From: Nitrosomonas communis
Lineage (GTDB): Bacteria; Pseudomonadota; Gammaproteobacteria; Burkholderiales; Nitrosomonadaceae
Length of the DNA: 64,000 nucleotides
Assembly (NCBI RefSeq): GCF_024102715.1
Contig: NZ_JAGFJM010000005.1
Span: 20,279 to 84,278, forward strand
Direction of reading: 5' to 3'
Shown here: piece by piece, positions 1-9,700 of the stretch
How positions within the stretch are numbered: position 1 is the first letter of the stretch
Layout of the letters: each line of letters begins with the position of its first letter
Program-made: the position numbers and the translations under genes
The notes under the pieces: model-generated
The model's database searches: none
Told to the model about the DNA's origin: nothing
Seen by the model: only the letters and a program-made list of their open reading frames with translations

Positions 1-704
1 CTGCCACTCTGTACTACCTGAATAAATTGCTGATGAATTTCGGCCAGCATTTGCTTGGCATGCTCGCGTTGTTTCTGATCAAAGGGTAGAAAGGGATCCA
101 GAAAATTTTTGTTTTCTCCTGCTGTGAGCAGGCGTCGTTCCACACCCAGTTTTTCGAGGGCACCGGCAAAACCGAAGCTGTCCAGTACGACGCCGATTGA
201 GCCAACAATACTGGCTTTGTCCACGAAGATTTTGTCGGCTGCCACTGCAACGTAATAACCTCCTGAGGCGCATATGTCTTCTACCACGGCATAAAGCGGA
301 GTTTGCGGATATTCCGCGCGTAATCTTCGAATCTCGTCATTGATATAACCCGCTTGTACCGGACTGCCTCCCGGACTATTGATTCGCAGAATAACGCCCG
401 CAGTATTTTTGTCTTTAAAAGCTTTCTGTAGGGCTGCGTTAACGTTGTCAGCACTTCCCATGCTGTCAGGCTTGATTTCACCGCGTAAATCCACCAGCGC
501 GGTATGCTTGTCCGCAATTCCAACAGTTTCATCCCCAAGCCAGCCTAATCCCCAGAAAAGCAGCACGTAAAGGTAAATAAAAGTGAGCGCCTTAAAGAAA
601 ATGCTCCAATGACGCGCGCGGCGCTGTTCCTGCAAAGATGAAAATACTAGCTTCTCCAACGTTTCTTTTTCCCAGCCTTCCTTACGATTAGTTGAATCCG
701 TCAT
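1..704 (-). CDS. sppA: Signal peptide peptidase SppA (S49 family), C-terminus cut by window edge
   Basis: Inner-membrane serine protease that degrades cleaved signal peptides. The frame reads leftward from an ATG at 704 and stays open to base 1, so the C-terminus is outside the window. About 234 residues are visible. A membrane segment lies near residues 36-56, followed by the S49 fold: the motif INSPGGSP near 108-115 and the nucleophile region ICASGGYY with Ser about 147. Only one S49 domain is present so far, as in the short SppA type rather than the long E. coli type. The catalytic Lys (in the AADKIF region or further on) cannot be assigned with certainty. An OmpA-family lipoprotein lies upstream on the same strand, 150 bp away. 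Family assignment is secure. Confidence 0.93.
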   Translation of the reverse strand, partial: MTDSTNRKEGWEKETLEKLVFSSLQEQRRARHWSIFFKALTFIYLYVLLFWGLGWLGDETVGIADKHTALVDLRGEIKPDSMGSADNVNAALQKAFKDKNTAGVILRINSPGGSPVQAGYINDEIRRLRAEYPQTPLYAVVEDICASGGYYVAVAADKIFVDKASIVGSIGVVLDSFGFAGALEKLGVERRLLTAGENKNFLDPFLPFDQKQREHAKQMLAEIHQQFIQVVQSG

Positions 705-796
705 AGCTTCTTAAACTCTTTAGAATGGTGTTTCTGAAAATGGAAATGGGTATTTAGAATACTCTTGAAATTTTATATACATTATATGCATGGAAT

Positions 797-827
797 GGTA
801 TGGTTGTCTGTTAATAGCAGCCATACC
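797..827 (-). repeat. Hairpin between ompA-family gene and sppA
   Basis: Ten-base arms (797-806 and 818-827) pair with one G-T, around an 11-base loop. The hairpin lies 28 bases past the stop of the lipoprotein gene, so it may act in 3'-end formation. It is not followed by a T tract on the minus strand, so it is not a classic Rho-independent terminator. Confidence 0.4.
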
Positions 828-854
828 TGTTTAAGTTTCTGGACGTTTTATGTC

Positions 855-1529
855 TCACTGCTGCGGTAATGCAGAGGATGATGTTTGCTGTTCCATGACA
901 AAAATTTCAACACGGCGGTTTTTTGCTCGATTATAAGGGGTATCGTTAGAAGCGATGGGCTGATAAGAGCCACGGCCATCAATTTGAACACGCTGAATAG
1001 GCACACCGCGGCTGACCAGATAATCGCGTGTGCTGGCGGCCCGACCGACGGATAAGGGGTTGTTAATGGCGTCAGTACCGGTATTATCAGTGTGTCCCAC
1101 AATCATTACCGTCGTATTAGGATTGTTAAGCAGACTGGTGGCAAAGCTATCGAGGATGGGCCTGAAATTGGATTTAATGTCTGCGCGCCCTGTATCAAAC
1201 GAGATATCACTCGGAATATTGAGCATCAGGCGGTTATCTGCGGTTTGTGAAACTTGTACGCCCGTGCCAGCTGTCGCTGTTTCCATTTGCCTTTTTTGCT
1301 CTTCCATTCTTTGCGACCATATGTAGCCAGCGCCAGCGCCCAGTACAGCGCCTGAGCCTGCGCCAATGGCAGCACCCTTACCACCACCTATAATTGCACC
1401 AATCACAGCTCCCGTGCCTGCGCCAATAGCAGCCCCTTGCGTGGTGCCGCGTTGGGTATCGGTCATGGTAGTACAGCCACCGAGTGTCAATAAAGCAGCA
1501 AGTGTTGTGATGGTCATCCGGTTTGTCAT
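855..1529 (-). CDS. OmpA-family lipoprotein with glycine-zipper segment
   Basis: Outer-membrane lipoprotein that probably anchors to peptidoglycan. The N-terminus has a lipobox ending LGGC (Cys near residue 19). A glycine-zipper stretch of GAAIGAG/GAVIGA type follows at about 32-70, then an OmpA C-terminal domain from about 100 to 210 with the peptidoglycan-binding signature VGHTDNTGT and NRRVEI. Size (224 aa) and layout match the YiaD/Pal-like class. The ATG at 1529 has a good ribosome site (AGGAGA) seven bases upstream. It appears to be a single-gene unit upstream of sppA. Confidence 0.9.
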   Translation of the reverse strand: MTNRMTITTLAALLTLGGCTTMTDTQRGTTQGAAIGAGTGAVIGAIIGGGKGAAIGAGSGAVLGAGAGYIWSQRMEEQKRQMETATAGTGVQVSQTADNRLMLNIPSDISFDTGRADIKSNFRPILDSFATSLLNNPNTTVMIVGHTDNTGTDAINNPLSVGRAASTRDYLVSRGVPIQRVQIDGRGSYQPIASNDTPYNRAKNRRVEIFVMEQQTSSSALPQQ

Positions 1530-1734
1530 AAATGTCTCCTCAAGAAAAGTAAATTGTACTGTAGCAGATAAAACAAAAAATTCAATCTATTAGGGAATCC
1601 TGAATCAGTGCCTGAACAAGCCAGTGGCTGCGCTTGTGCGATGCACGGAAACTCATTGATCTGATATGCCTCATTTGCTGTGCTGCTAGGATAAAATTAC
1701 TTTTTTATTATTTTATAAAAGGATAGAAAATATC

Positions 1735-1989
1735 ATGACGCAACAGCTTATTGAATGTGAACTGCATGATTATATTGAAGTCGCTTGTATGTATGGTTAC
1801 CAGCTCAGGCTCATATTAAAAGATCGGCAAGTGTTTGCAGGTAAGGCAAAAGATATTGTTACGACAGCAGATAAACGTGAGTTTTTGGTGATCGAGAATG
1901 AACAAGGATCACAGCAAATTGAGCTGATTCAACTCGAAAAAATGCAGGTATTGACAGCCAATGCACAATTCAGCGAAGTGGTATTCTGA
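1735..1989 (+). CDS. rof: Rho-binding antiterminator, Rof (YaeO)-like
   Basis: An 84-residue protein that resembles Rof, the small Sm-fold protein that binds Rho hexamers and blocks their RNA site. Visible family features are the opening CELHDYIEVAC, the centre LKDRQVFAGKAKDIV, and the closing strand around IELIQLEKMQVL. The length equals that of E. coli Rof. An AAGGAT ribosome site precedes the ATG, with rather long spacing. It stands alone. The assignment rests on sequence pattern; the function in this organism is inferred. Confidence 0.8.
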   Translation: MTQQLIECELHDYIEVACMYGYQLRLILKDRQVFAGKAKDIVTTADKREFLVIENEQGSQQIELIQLEKMQVLTANAQFSEVVF

Positions 1990-2327
1990 TTACTATTCTG
2001 CCGCTTATCGTCTACTTTAGGGCAGGATCTGGTATTATCGCTGCTCACAGGATTTTGCCAAGAGTTTTTTGAAATTATCTTAGAAACTGCTTCTAGCATT
2101 ATATTTTTTCCTTTACTTGTAAAATAATTGGATGGCAGATACAGCCTGTCAATAGTATGGTTTCAAATTAATCCGGGCGATGTGGACACATCTTGTATTG
2201 ACGATGAATAAAGGATGAGCAACATTCAAGCTTAATGTCTTGCACAAAAACGACATGCATTGTTTACGTTAACCTGGGTATGAAATATTCGGGTTAACTA
2301 TCTTGTTACTTAAATTAAGGAGAGATA
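1990..2327. other. Intergenic region upstream of hpf
   Basis: 338 bases with no convincing ORF. It holds an imperfect inverted repeat (GTTAACC at 2269-2275 against GGTTAAC at about 2293-2299) just ahead of hpf, which could be an operator. An AAGGAGAG ribosome site sits at the end. In many proteobacteria rpoN precedes hpf; it is not here. I could not match a sigma-54 promoter. Confidence 0.4.
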
Positions 2328-2660
2328 ATGAATTTAAATCTTACCGGAAATCACGTAGAAATTACGCCTGCTATGCGCGATTATGTGAACTCTAAAATAG
2401 GCAAGATTACCCGGCATTTTGATCATGTGATTGATGTGAATGTGATTTTGTCAGTAGAAAAACATAAACAAAAAGCTGAGGCTAATGTGCATGTTCGCGG
2501 CAAAGATATTTTTGTCGAGGCAGATGGCACCGATATGTATGCTTCGATCGATAGTCTAGTGGATAAACTTGACCGGCAGATACTTAAGTATAAGGAAAAG
2601 AATATAGAGCGCCGCAATCATGACGCATTAAAAAATCAGGAACTCAACCAGCCTGAGTAA
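2328..2660 (+). CDS. hpf: Ribosome hibernation promoting factor, short form
   Basis: Binds the 30S subunit at the mRNA/tRNA channel and promotes inactive 100S ribosomes in stationary phase. The 110-residue length marks the short HPF/YfiA form without the long-HPF dimerisation tail. Typical elements are GNHVEITPAMRDYV at the N-terminus, the basic helix around KIGKITRHFDHV, and the strand EANVHVRGKDIFVEA. The ATG has a strong AAGGAGAG site. ptsN and hprK follow on the same strand, the usual neighbourhood in beta- and gammaproteobacteria (minus rpoN upstream). Confidence 0.95.
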   Translation: MNLNLTGNHVEITPAMRDYVNSKIGKITRHFDHVIDVNVILSVEKHKQKAEANVHVRGKDIFVEADGTDMYASIDSLVDKLDRQILKYKEKNIERRNHDALKNQELNQPE

Positions 2661-2702
2661 CATCAGATCAACTGAATAGCACACCGCGGCGCCAGAAATT
2701 AT

Positions 2703-2724
2703 CCGGCTCTATCACAAGAGCCGG
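2703..2724 (+). terminator. Hairpin after hpf, possible terminator or attenuator
   Basis: A perfect 8-base stem (CCGGCTCT/AGAGCCGG) with a six-base loop lies 40 bases after the hpf stop. No T tract follows, so it could be an RNA-stabilising hairpin or attenuator before ptsN rather than a full terminator. Confidence 0.5.
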
Positions 2725-2925
2725 CTATATGGGATGGAGATAAAGGCAAGAGAGGATTAAAAACTGCGACATATCGGGATGATAGATAGTGTGTTGCCGA
2801 TACAAGCTAATTTTTTAAACCAATGCAGAACGCCGCTTAAATACGGCTACTGTGATGGCCAAAAAATAATTTCTGGCGGAAAATGCCATGTTGTGTTTAT
2901 CGAGCGTAATTTCATTTCTTCTTTT

Positions 2926-3396
2926 ATGAATCTTATTTCACAATTATTGCCTGAATCCAATGTGATTGTTGATTTGGATGTTGCCAGTAAAAAGCGTGTG
3001 TTTGAGCAGGCCGGATTATTGTTTGAGAACACGTTACATGTCGCACGTAGCCAGGTTTTTGATAGTTTGTTTGCGCGGGAAAGATTGGGTTCGACCGGAC
3101 TTGGGCAGGGGGTAGCGATTCCCCATGGGAGAATTAAGGGACTTCGTGAAGCTGCTGCTGCTCTGGTCAGAATGAAAGAAGCCATTCCTTTTGATGCGCC
3201 TGATGGTTTGCCGGTCAATATCGCATGTATCTTGTTGGTGCCTGAAAAGGCGACAGACAAGCACCTGCAAATTTTAAGCGAGCTCGCCCAAATGTTCAGT
3301 GATAAAAGTTTTCGTGAAAAGTTACTCCTGAGTAAGGATGCAAGGGAGATTCATCAGCTCATCACTGACTGGGTGCCTGATAATGTCACAAATTAG
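2926..3396 (+). CDS. ptsN: PTS nitrogen regulatory protein EIIA-Ntr
   Basis: Phosphoryl acceptor of the nitrogen PTS that regulates potassium and nitrogen/carbon processes when unphosphorylated. The 156-residue form starting MNLISQLLPE is chosen because homologs start there; an in-frame ATG at 2779 would add 49 unconserved residues. The active-site His is about residue 67 in GVAIPHGR, and the C-terminal part (LVPEKATDKHLQILSELA) is typical of the PTS EIIA-2 domain. The stop overlaps the hprK start by 14 bases, so the two are translationally coupled. No ribosome site is obvious at either candidate start. Confidence 0.93.
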   Translation: MNLISQLLPESNVIVDLDVASKKRVFEQAGLLFENTLHVARSQVFDSLFARERLGSTGLGQGVAIPHGRIKGLREAAAALVRMKEAIPFDAPDGLPVNIACILLVPEKATDKHLQILSELAQMFSDKSFREKLLLSKDAREIHQLITDWVPDNVTN

Positions 3397-4330
3397 TGTT
3401 TCTCAGCTATTTGAAGAGAATCAAACAAAATTGTGCCTGACTTGGGGTTTTGGACAGGACTATGGCAACAAGCTGCTCGATAATGATGTCATCGCAAAGT
3501 CTGTGCAAGGATTGATTGGTCATCTCAATTTTATTCATCCTAACTGGATCCAAGTGCTGAGCAGGATTGCCATCGACTATCTCGATCAACTTGATTCGGC
3601 CTCTCTGCAGAAAAAATTCCAGCAACTGGCGCAAAGTGATCTCACGTGCATGATCGTGACGGATGGCGCTTCAGTTTCTGAAGCATTGAGATCTTTTGCT
3701 GCGCGCACACAAATCCCAATACTATGTTCAACCTGTTCAAGTCTGGATGTAACCTGGGTGTTACGTTCTTTTCTGGCAAAAGTGCTGGCGCCAAATATTA
3801 GCAAACATGGCGTCTTATTGGATGTGCTGGGGATGGGGGTGCTTATAACAGGTGAGAGTGGTGTCGGTAAAAGTGAATTAGCATTAGAGCTGATCAGTCG
3901 CGGTCATGGGCTGGTGGCCGATGATGTCGTCGAGTTGCGTCGTATTGGACCAGAAACGCTGGAAGGGTCTTGTCCGCCAATATTACGCGATTATCTTGAG
4001 GTGCGTGGGCTTGGCATGTTGAATATCCGTACCATTTTTGGGGAAACTGCGGTTCGTCGGCGTAAGAATATGAAATTGATCGTTCATTTGGAGAAATCCA
4101 GTGGTGCAGAAATCAGTTTATTTGATCGGCTGCCGCTGAGTAACCTCAATGAAAATATTCTGAATGTGACTATACGTAAAGTGATTATTCCCGTTGCTGC
4201 CGGACGAAATCTGGCAGTATTGGTAGAAGCTGCGGTCAGGAATTATGTTTTGCAGTTGCGCGGGATTGACAGCACTCAGGAATTCGTCAAGCGCCACGAA
4301 CAGGAAATGAATGGTAATTCCTCAGAATGA
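3383..4330 (+). CDS. hprK: HPr kinase/phosphorylase
   Basis: Bifunctional enzyme that phosphorylates a serine on HPr and removes it again, tuning PTS signalling. The start MSQISVSQLF at 3383 gives 315 aa, the usual size; upstream in-frame codons are inside ptsN. Visible elements: His about 142 in the KHG catalytic region, P-loop GESGVGKS at 157-164, and the HPrK signature VRGLGMLNIRTIFGE near 209-223. In related bacteria rapZ and PTS genes (EIIA-Man, HPr, EI) follow; here ubiX follows, so the HPr partner must be encoded elsewhere. This fits a regulatory rather than transport PTS. Confidence 0.95.
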   Translation: MSQISVSQLFEENQTKLCLTWGFGQDYGNKLLDNDVIAKSVQGLIGHLNFIHPNWIQVLSRIAIDYLDQLDSASLQKKFQQLAQSDLTCMIVTDGASVSEALRSFAARTQIPILCSTCSSLDVTWVLRSFLAKVLAPNISKHGVLLDVLGMGVLITGESGVGKSELALELISRGHGLVADDVVELRRIGPETLEGSCPPILRDYLEVRGLGMLNIRTIFGETAVRRRKNMKLIVHLEKSSGAEISLFDRLPLSNLNENILNVTIRKVIIPVAAGRNLAVLVEAAVRNYVLQLRGIDSTQEFVKRHEQEMNGNSSE

Positions 4331-4354
4331 CAGGCAAGATTCTATTCTCCTAAG

Positions 4355-4969
4355 ATGAGTGCTGCGCGAACGATCACGCTTGCCTTTACGGGTGCATCCG
4401 GCATGCCTTATGGCATTCGTCTGCTGCAAATGTTGTTAGCTCAGGGTATTCGCGTTTATTTGCTGTATTCACAAGTGGCGCAGATCGTGGCGCAGCAGGA
4501 GATGAGTTTGCAACTTCCTTCTCGTGCGCAGGAAGCAGAGGCGTTTTTCAATGACTATTTCAATGCGGAAAAAGGACTGCTGAAGGTATTTGGGCGCGAA
4601 GAGTGGTTTGCGCCTGTTGCTTCTGGTTCTAATCCAGCTGACGCCATGGTCATTTGCCCCTGCACCATGGGGACCCTCTCAGCTGTTGCTGCAGGTTTGA
4701 ATCATAAGTTAATCGAGCGCGCGGCGGATGTCATGCTCAAGGAGAACCGTAAACTCATTTTGGTACCGCGGGAAATGCCATTTTCCGCAATTCATCTTGA
4801 AAACATGCTGAGACTGGCACGCAGCGGTGCAATTATCTTGCCGGCCAACCCTGGTTTTTATCATCATCCGCAGAGCATCCAGGATATCGTCGATTTTGTA
4901 GTCGCACGCATCCTGGATCATCTGGGAGTTGCGCATACGTTGATGCCGCGCTGGGGTGAGGAAAGTTAG
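4355..4969 (+). CDS. ubiX: Flavin prenyltransferase UbiX
   Basis: Makes prenylated FMN, the cofactor of the decarboxylase UbiD in ubiquinone biosynthesis. The 204-residue protein shows the flavoprotein start TLAFTGASGMPYGIRLL, the central CPCTMGTLSAVAAGLN loop, and the conserved LVPREMPFSAIHLENM segment. The ATG lies 24 bases after the hprK stop on the same strand. It may be co-transcribed with the ptsN-hprK unit, although a functional link is not evident. Confidence 0.94.
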   Translation: MSAARTITLAFTGASGMPYGIRLLQMLLAQGIRVYLLYSQVAQIVAQQEMSLQLPSRAQEAEAFFNDYFNAEKGLLKVFGREEWFAPVASGSNPADAMVICPCTMGTLSAVAAGLNHKLIERAADVMLKENRKLILVPREMPFSAIHLENMLRLARSGAIILPANPGFYHHPQSIQDIVDFVVARILDHLGVAHTLMPRWGEES

Positions 4970-4996
4970 GGAAAAATTTTTTCACCAGACTTGTCG

Positions 4997-5623
4997 TTAT
5001 TTCAAGCCATTTTTCATGGCGCATACTTCCCGTGCGATCGGCTGTAACTCATGATCAGCCAGGCAATAGATCGTTTTTTCCGTAACGACATAATCCATGG
5101 CAATATCGTGTTCATGCGGGGAAATAGTCGGTAGATGGAGCACCTCAAATGCAATGCCGATAGTTAACGGCCGAGGATTGATGGTAGCAAGGGTGCGATC
5201 AAAAAAACCACTGCCATAGCCCAACCGGTAACCCTGATTATCAAAACCTATCATTGGAATAACGACCGCATCAATGGTTACTTGCTCAGTATCGTGAGGA
5301 AAAGCAATGCCGTATGCATCTTTTCGCATCGGAGCCTGCGGCCACCATTTGCGGAATTTCAATGGTTGATGCGGACCAACCACTTCAGGTAACGCCAATG
5401 TTGCGCCACGTGCGGATAAATACGCCATTACCGGCGCAGGGTCGTACTCGCCTTGGTAGGGCGAATAAAACCCTACGCAGCGTTGCTGCAGTAGCGGGAA
5501 GCCTTGTGTGAGCGAATCAGTAATTGCTTCGCTCCAACTAGCGCGCTCTGCAATAGTAATTTGTTTTCGACGCGCTATCAAATGAGCGCGTTGTTGTTTC
5601 CGCCATTCTTGCCAATCATTCAT
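4997..5623 (-). CDS. fau: 5-formyltetrahydrofolate cyclo-ligase
   Basis: ATP-dependent enzyme that recycles 5-formyl-THF to 5,10-methenyl-THF in one-carbon metabolism. The 208-aa sequence has the family C-terminal signature YRLGYGSGFFDRTL and an N-terminal RKQ..A segment with the basic region RRKQITIAERASWSEAI. It is the last gene of a leftward group DUF748-mutY-fau, 11 bases after the mutY stop. A formate-THF ligase that feeds the same pool is encoded at 38221. Confidence 0.92.
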   Translation of the reverse strand: MNDWQEWRKQQRAHLIARRKQITIAERASWSEAITDSLTQGFPLLQQRCVGFYSPYQGEYDPAPVMAYLSARGATLALPEVVGPHQPLKFRKWWPQAPMRKDAYGIAFPHDTEQVTIDAVVIPMIGFDNQGYRLGYGSGFFDRTLATINPRPLTIGIAFEVLHLPTISPHEHDIAMDYVVTEKTIYCLADHELQPIAREVCAMKNGLK

Positions 5624-5634
5624 AGGGTGGCATT

Positions 5635-6702
5635 CTAATCTGTCTGGAGCTGTTGCTGGAAGTCAGTTTTTAGTAAAATTTTTCTGACAGGTGCTGGAAT
5701 AGCACATTGTAATGCGTCATCAATGGTTACCCATATTGCACGATCCATTTTCTTGCAAGGTCGACTGGTGACTTGCAGCAATTGCGTATGAATTCGCAGT
5801 TTAAAATGGGTGAAGGCATGATCCAAAGGGGGTAAATTAGCGACGGGCACTGCATCCATCTCAAGATAGGGTGGAGAGGAGACTTGGCTGTTATGATCGA
5901 TTTCTCTTTCTGGCAGACACCATAGTCCTCCCCAAATGCCCGGGCTTGACCGTTTTTCAAGCAAAATCTTGTCCTGATTGATCAGTAGCAAAAAAGTGGT
6001 TTCCTTGGAAGGCAATGACTTTCTCGGTCTGGGCGTGGGCAGGCTGGCTACCCGATTTTCTTTGAATGCCACACAGTCTGGTTGCAGCGGACAACTCAGA
6101 CATTTAGGCTGATGATGTGTACACACAGTTGCACCCAGATCCATCAGCGCTTGGGTATAAGCAGCCATCTGTTGTTTGTCGCCTGCTTCAGGGAGCAGTG
6201 CGTCCGCTTTCTGCCACAATAGCGTTTCCGTTGTTTTCTCGCCAGGGTAGCCGCTGATGCCAAAGCAGCGGGTAAGCACCCGTTTGACATTGCCATCTAG
6301 TATCGCGCAGCGCTCACCATAGGCAAAGGCAGCAATAGCGGCAGCTGTGGAACGGCCTATTCCAGGCAGCTGCTGAATGGTTGCTGCGTGCTGCGGAAAC
6401 CTGCCCTGATAACGCTCCACTATCAAGCAAGCTGCTTTATGTAAATTACGCCCGCGTGAGTAATAGCCAAGACCGCTCCATAAGGCAAGTACTGCGTCAA
6501 TGGGAGCTTTGGCCAGGCATTCGACATCGGGGAAACTTTCCAGGAAGCGCTGGTAATAGGGAATTACTGTCATTACCTGTGTTTGCTGCAACATGATTTC
6601 TGCCACCCAGATGGCGTAGGGATCATTCGTCCCCTGCCAGGGCAGTCCATGTCGGCCATACTGAGTCTGCCAATGAATCAGGGCATGCGCAAAAGTTAAC
6701 AT
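5635..6702 (-). CDS. mutY: A/G-specific adenine DNA glycosylase MutY
   Basis: Removes adenine mispaired with 8-oxoguanine. The start MLTFAHALIHWQ at 6702 (355 aa) is preferred over a longer frame that would run 47 bases into the DUF748 gene. Domains in order: six-helix domain with MLQQTQV near 44, helix-hairpin-helix LPGIGRSTAAAI near 115, four-cysteine Fe-S loop with C-x6-C-x2-C-x5-C spacing near 195-210, and a C-terminal NUDIX-like 8-oxoG recognition domain (LLLEKRSSPGIWGGLWCLPE). All key motifs are present. Confidence 0.96.
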   Translation of the reverse strand: MLTFAHALIHWQTQYGRHGLPWQGTNDPYAIWVAEIMLQQTQVMTVIPYYQRFLESFPDVECLAKAPIDAVLALWSGLGYYSRGRNLHKAACLIVERYQGRFPQHAATIQQLPGIGRSTAAAIAAFAYGERCAILDGNVKRVLTRCFGISGYPGEKTTETLLWQKADALLPEAGDKQQMAAYTQALMDLGATVCTHHQPKCLSCPLQPDCVAFKENRVASLPTPRPRKSLPSKETTFLLLINQDKILLEKRSSPGIWGGLWCLPEREIDHNSQVSSPPYLEMDAVPVANLPPLDHAFTHFKLRIHTQLLQVTSRPCKKMDRAIWVTIDDALQCAIPAPVRKILLKTDFQQQLQTD

Positions 6703-6757
6703 GGTTACCAGGGAATCTGTTTTCTGATTAAGTAGTTGAAGGTATTGATAGCATACA

Positions 6758-9700
6758 TTACTGCACGGAAAACTCGACACGGCTATTGGGCTGCTGACCA
6801 GCATCTGCCGATACTACTTTTGTTCCAAGCACAAAGACGCGGTCGCTCGGCACACCGCCTTGCTCAATCAGCCAATGGAGAACAGTACTTGCTCTGTGTT
6901 CTGCGAGTTCGTGCAGTTCATCATCGCTGATCATGGTGTGAGCGAGGATAAGCTGCTCCATCTCTGCTGCTGGCAAGCTTTTGGTCAATCCAATAATATT
7001 TCTGGGTTTCTCAAAATCGGCTTCCTTATAGACTTGCGTGAGATAGTGGACATATTCTTTTTCATCGAGCTGAATCTCATCCAGCGAGTCAATGGCCAGG
7101 CCTTTTTTTACACTTTCAGAGAGTTTCTGCGTCTTGATTTTGCGCTCAAGTAATGCCCGTTTGAGCGCTTCATGATCGTTAACCGGATCAGCAAAACCGG
7201 TTATTTCCAGTTTGAGCGCAGGACGATCGAGCAAGGCGGCAGACAGCGTCTGCAAGCGTTTTTCTGCTTCAGCTTCGAGAGTGGCATAGCCCGAGGGGAA
7301 ACTGATTTGTGATAACTCTTCTCCTTCACCCAGCAGCGATGCCAGCAGGGTAAAAGGCGCCGTAATGACTTTGGTGATCAGATTGACAAATGCCTCCCAG
7401 ATAATTCCCGTTAAGCTGAATTGGGGATCATTAATTGAACCGCTGAGTGGCAGGCGAATGTCGATTTCGCCATGCCGGTTTTTAAGAAGTGATATGGCTA
7501 GATGGAGAGGCAATGATACAGCCTCGGGGCTGTCAGTTTTGTCGCCAAGCTCGAGCTGATCAAGAAAGATATTGTTTTTTGCTGTCAACTCCCCTCGTTC
7601 AACGCGGTAATTGACATCAAACGACAGTTTTCCCTTATCAATGACATAACCAATGTATTTGCCTGAATAGGGGCTGAAAGTTGGCAAATCAATGCCATTC
7701 ACTGTGGACACGATATCCAGAAAGAGCTGTCCGCTGAATGGGTCGATCATGCCAGAAATGTGCAGTGGTGCAGACCGATCAAATGAGCCACGGATATCTA
7801 TTTTTCCCGATTTGCCGGGATGCAGCGGGCCGATTTGTCCTTTGAGTCCGGTCAGATTAGCGCGATAGTTCGGTTTGATGAATTGATCTGCAAAATTAAT
7901 ATAACCGTTCCGTAAGATGACTTTATCGAGATAAACGGGTAAAGGTGCGTTGGCAGTAGCGCCAGCAGATGCAGGTTGATTAGCTGATTCAGCCGCAGTG
8001 GCAGTAGCATTTGAGCTAGTTTCATCTTGCCGCACCAGTTGGTGAAGATTGAGCTTTTTGCTGGGCAATAAGGTGACGCGCGCATAGAAATCGGTGAGAT
8101 CAACGGAGGTCATGTCAAGCCGCAGCGGTTCGCTGATAAACTGAACGCCTGTGAGATCAATATTCTTCCAGCGTAGCAGCCTGACACCTTTGGCCTTATC
8201 CAGGATATTGAAACTGGCTAGCTGTCCTTTGCCGTTTAACGCTATTTTAAGCGGCTCTCCACCCGCCTTGACCTGCCCTTGGAAAGAGAGATCACCCTGG
8301 CTGAGAAGCGCATTCAACCGGTCACTTGCCCACCCTTGTAATGGCACCAGATCAACATGCTGCAGATCAAAGGCGAGATCGGTGGTTAAAGGCGTCCACG
8401 CGAGCGTGCCTGTGGTTTCAATATGGCCACGCTGATTAATTGTTGCCTGCAATGACAAGTCCACTGGTTTCACGCCGCTTAGATCCACGTTATTAATAAC
8501 CAAATGCAATGCGTCAATGTTCATAGGCACTACTTTTGCCAGGGTGTGATCTTCAAAGCGTACAGAGGCATTGGTTAGCTGCACTTGATTGATTTGTGTG
8601 GTCCAGGCTTTGCTGGCAGCGGTGTTTTCAGGTTTTGCAACGGATGTCGCTGGCTTGCTTTGATCGACGTCAGTTTTTGCGATGTAAACAGGCTTGTGAC
8701 TAGGAATGGGCGCAGTTACTTTCACTGGCAGCGCTGCAACTCTTGCTGGTTTACTGGTGACATTGATGCTACTGGCGGGTTTTTTGCCTGGAATAGGAAT
8801 GATAGTGTTAACGGCTATCACAGCTTGGGCTGATGAGGTGCCTGATGACGATATTACTGTGACAGGGGCATCCGCAGAGGGTGATGCTGGTGCAAACAAC
8901 TGGGTCAAATCAAGCTGGCCATCAGCTTGCCGCCGTATCAAGGCACTGATCCCATTCAGTGCAACCGCACCAAGCTCGATGTGCCGTTGCGCACGATCGA
9001 GCTTGATTGTGTCTATGTCAAATTTTGGCAGCAGTATCACGGGTTCGGTCTCGTCCAGGCGTGTCAGTGCTGCTTCCGTTAGCGCCATCGCGAGCTGGAC
9101 TGGATGAGGCTCAGTCAGTATCGCTTCCTGCATGGTCACGTCAAGTCGCTTTAGCGCTAACTGATGCGGTGCCTGAACGATCTTGTTTTCAATGGCCAGT
9201 TCTTTGAGCGTCGCGCGACCGGACAGGCTAATGCTGGGGACTTCATTCTCTGCTTGGGTAAAGAGCAATGACAGATCGCTGTCAAGGTTGCCAGAAAGCA
9301 GACGCAGACCGATTGGAATGGGTGAATATTCATCTATATCAGTCAGATCGATATCGCTAAGCTTAAGGGAGAGTGTTGCTTCGCGTTTATCGGCAAACGG
9401 ACGCAGCTTGCCCTCGAGTGCAAAAGGCGCATTATTGATTCTGGCGCTGAGATATGGCTCAACCCAATTAATCTGCGCACTTTCAAAATTGGCTATAAAT
9501 GGAATGCTGAGGTTGATTTCATCGATTTGCTGGCGGCTTTTTTTGAGTTGATCGTCAAACTCGATAGATCCCCCCTGAATGATGATATTGCTGACTGAAA
9601 AGAGCGATCTGCGTTGTGCATTCTCTGGCTGATCATTAGATTGTTTAAATTGTTCAATGAGATCGGAAATATTAAAGCGATGCTTGTCCTCACGCGCGAG

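Noticed and set aside
2779-2925. Longer N-terminus for PtsN
   Set aside because: The extra 49 residues do not resemble the family, which starts at MNLISQLL.
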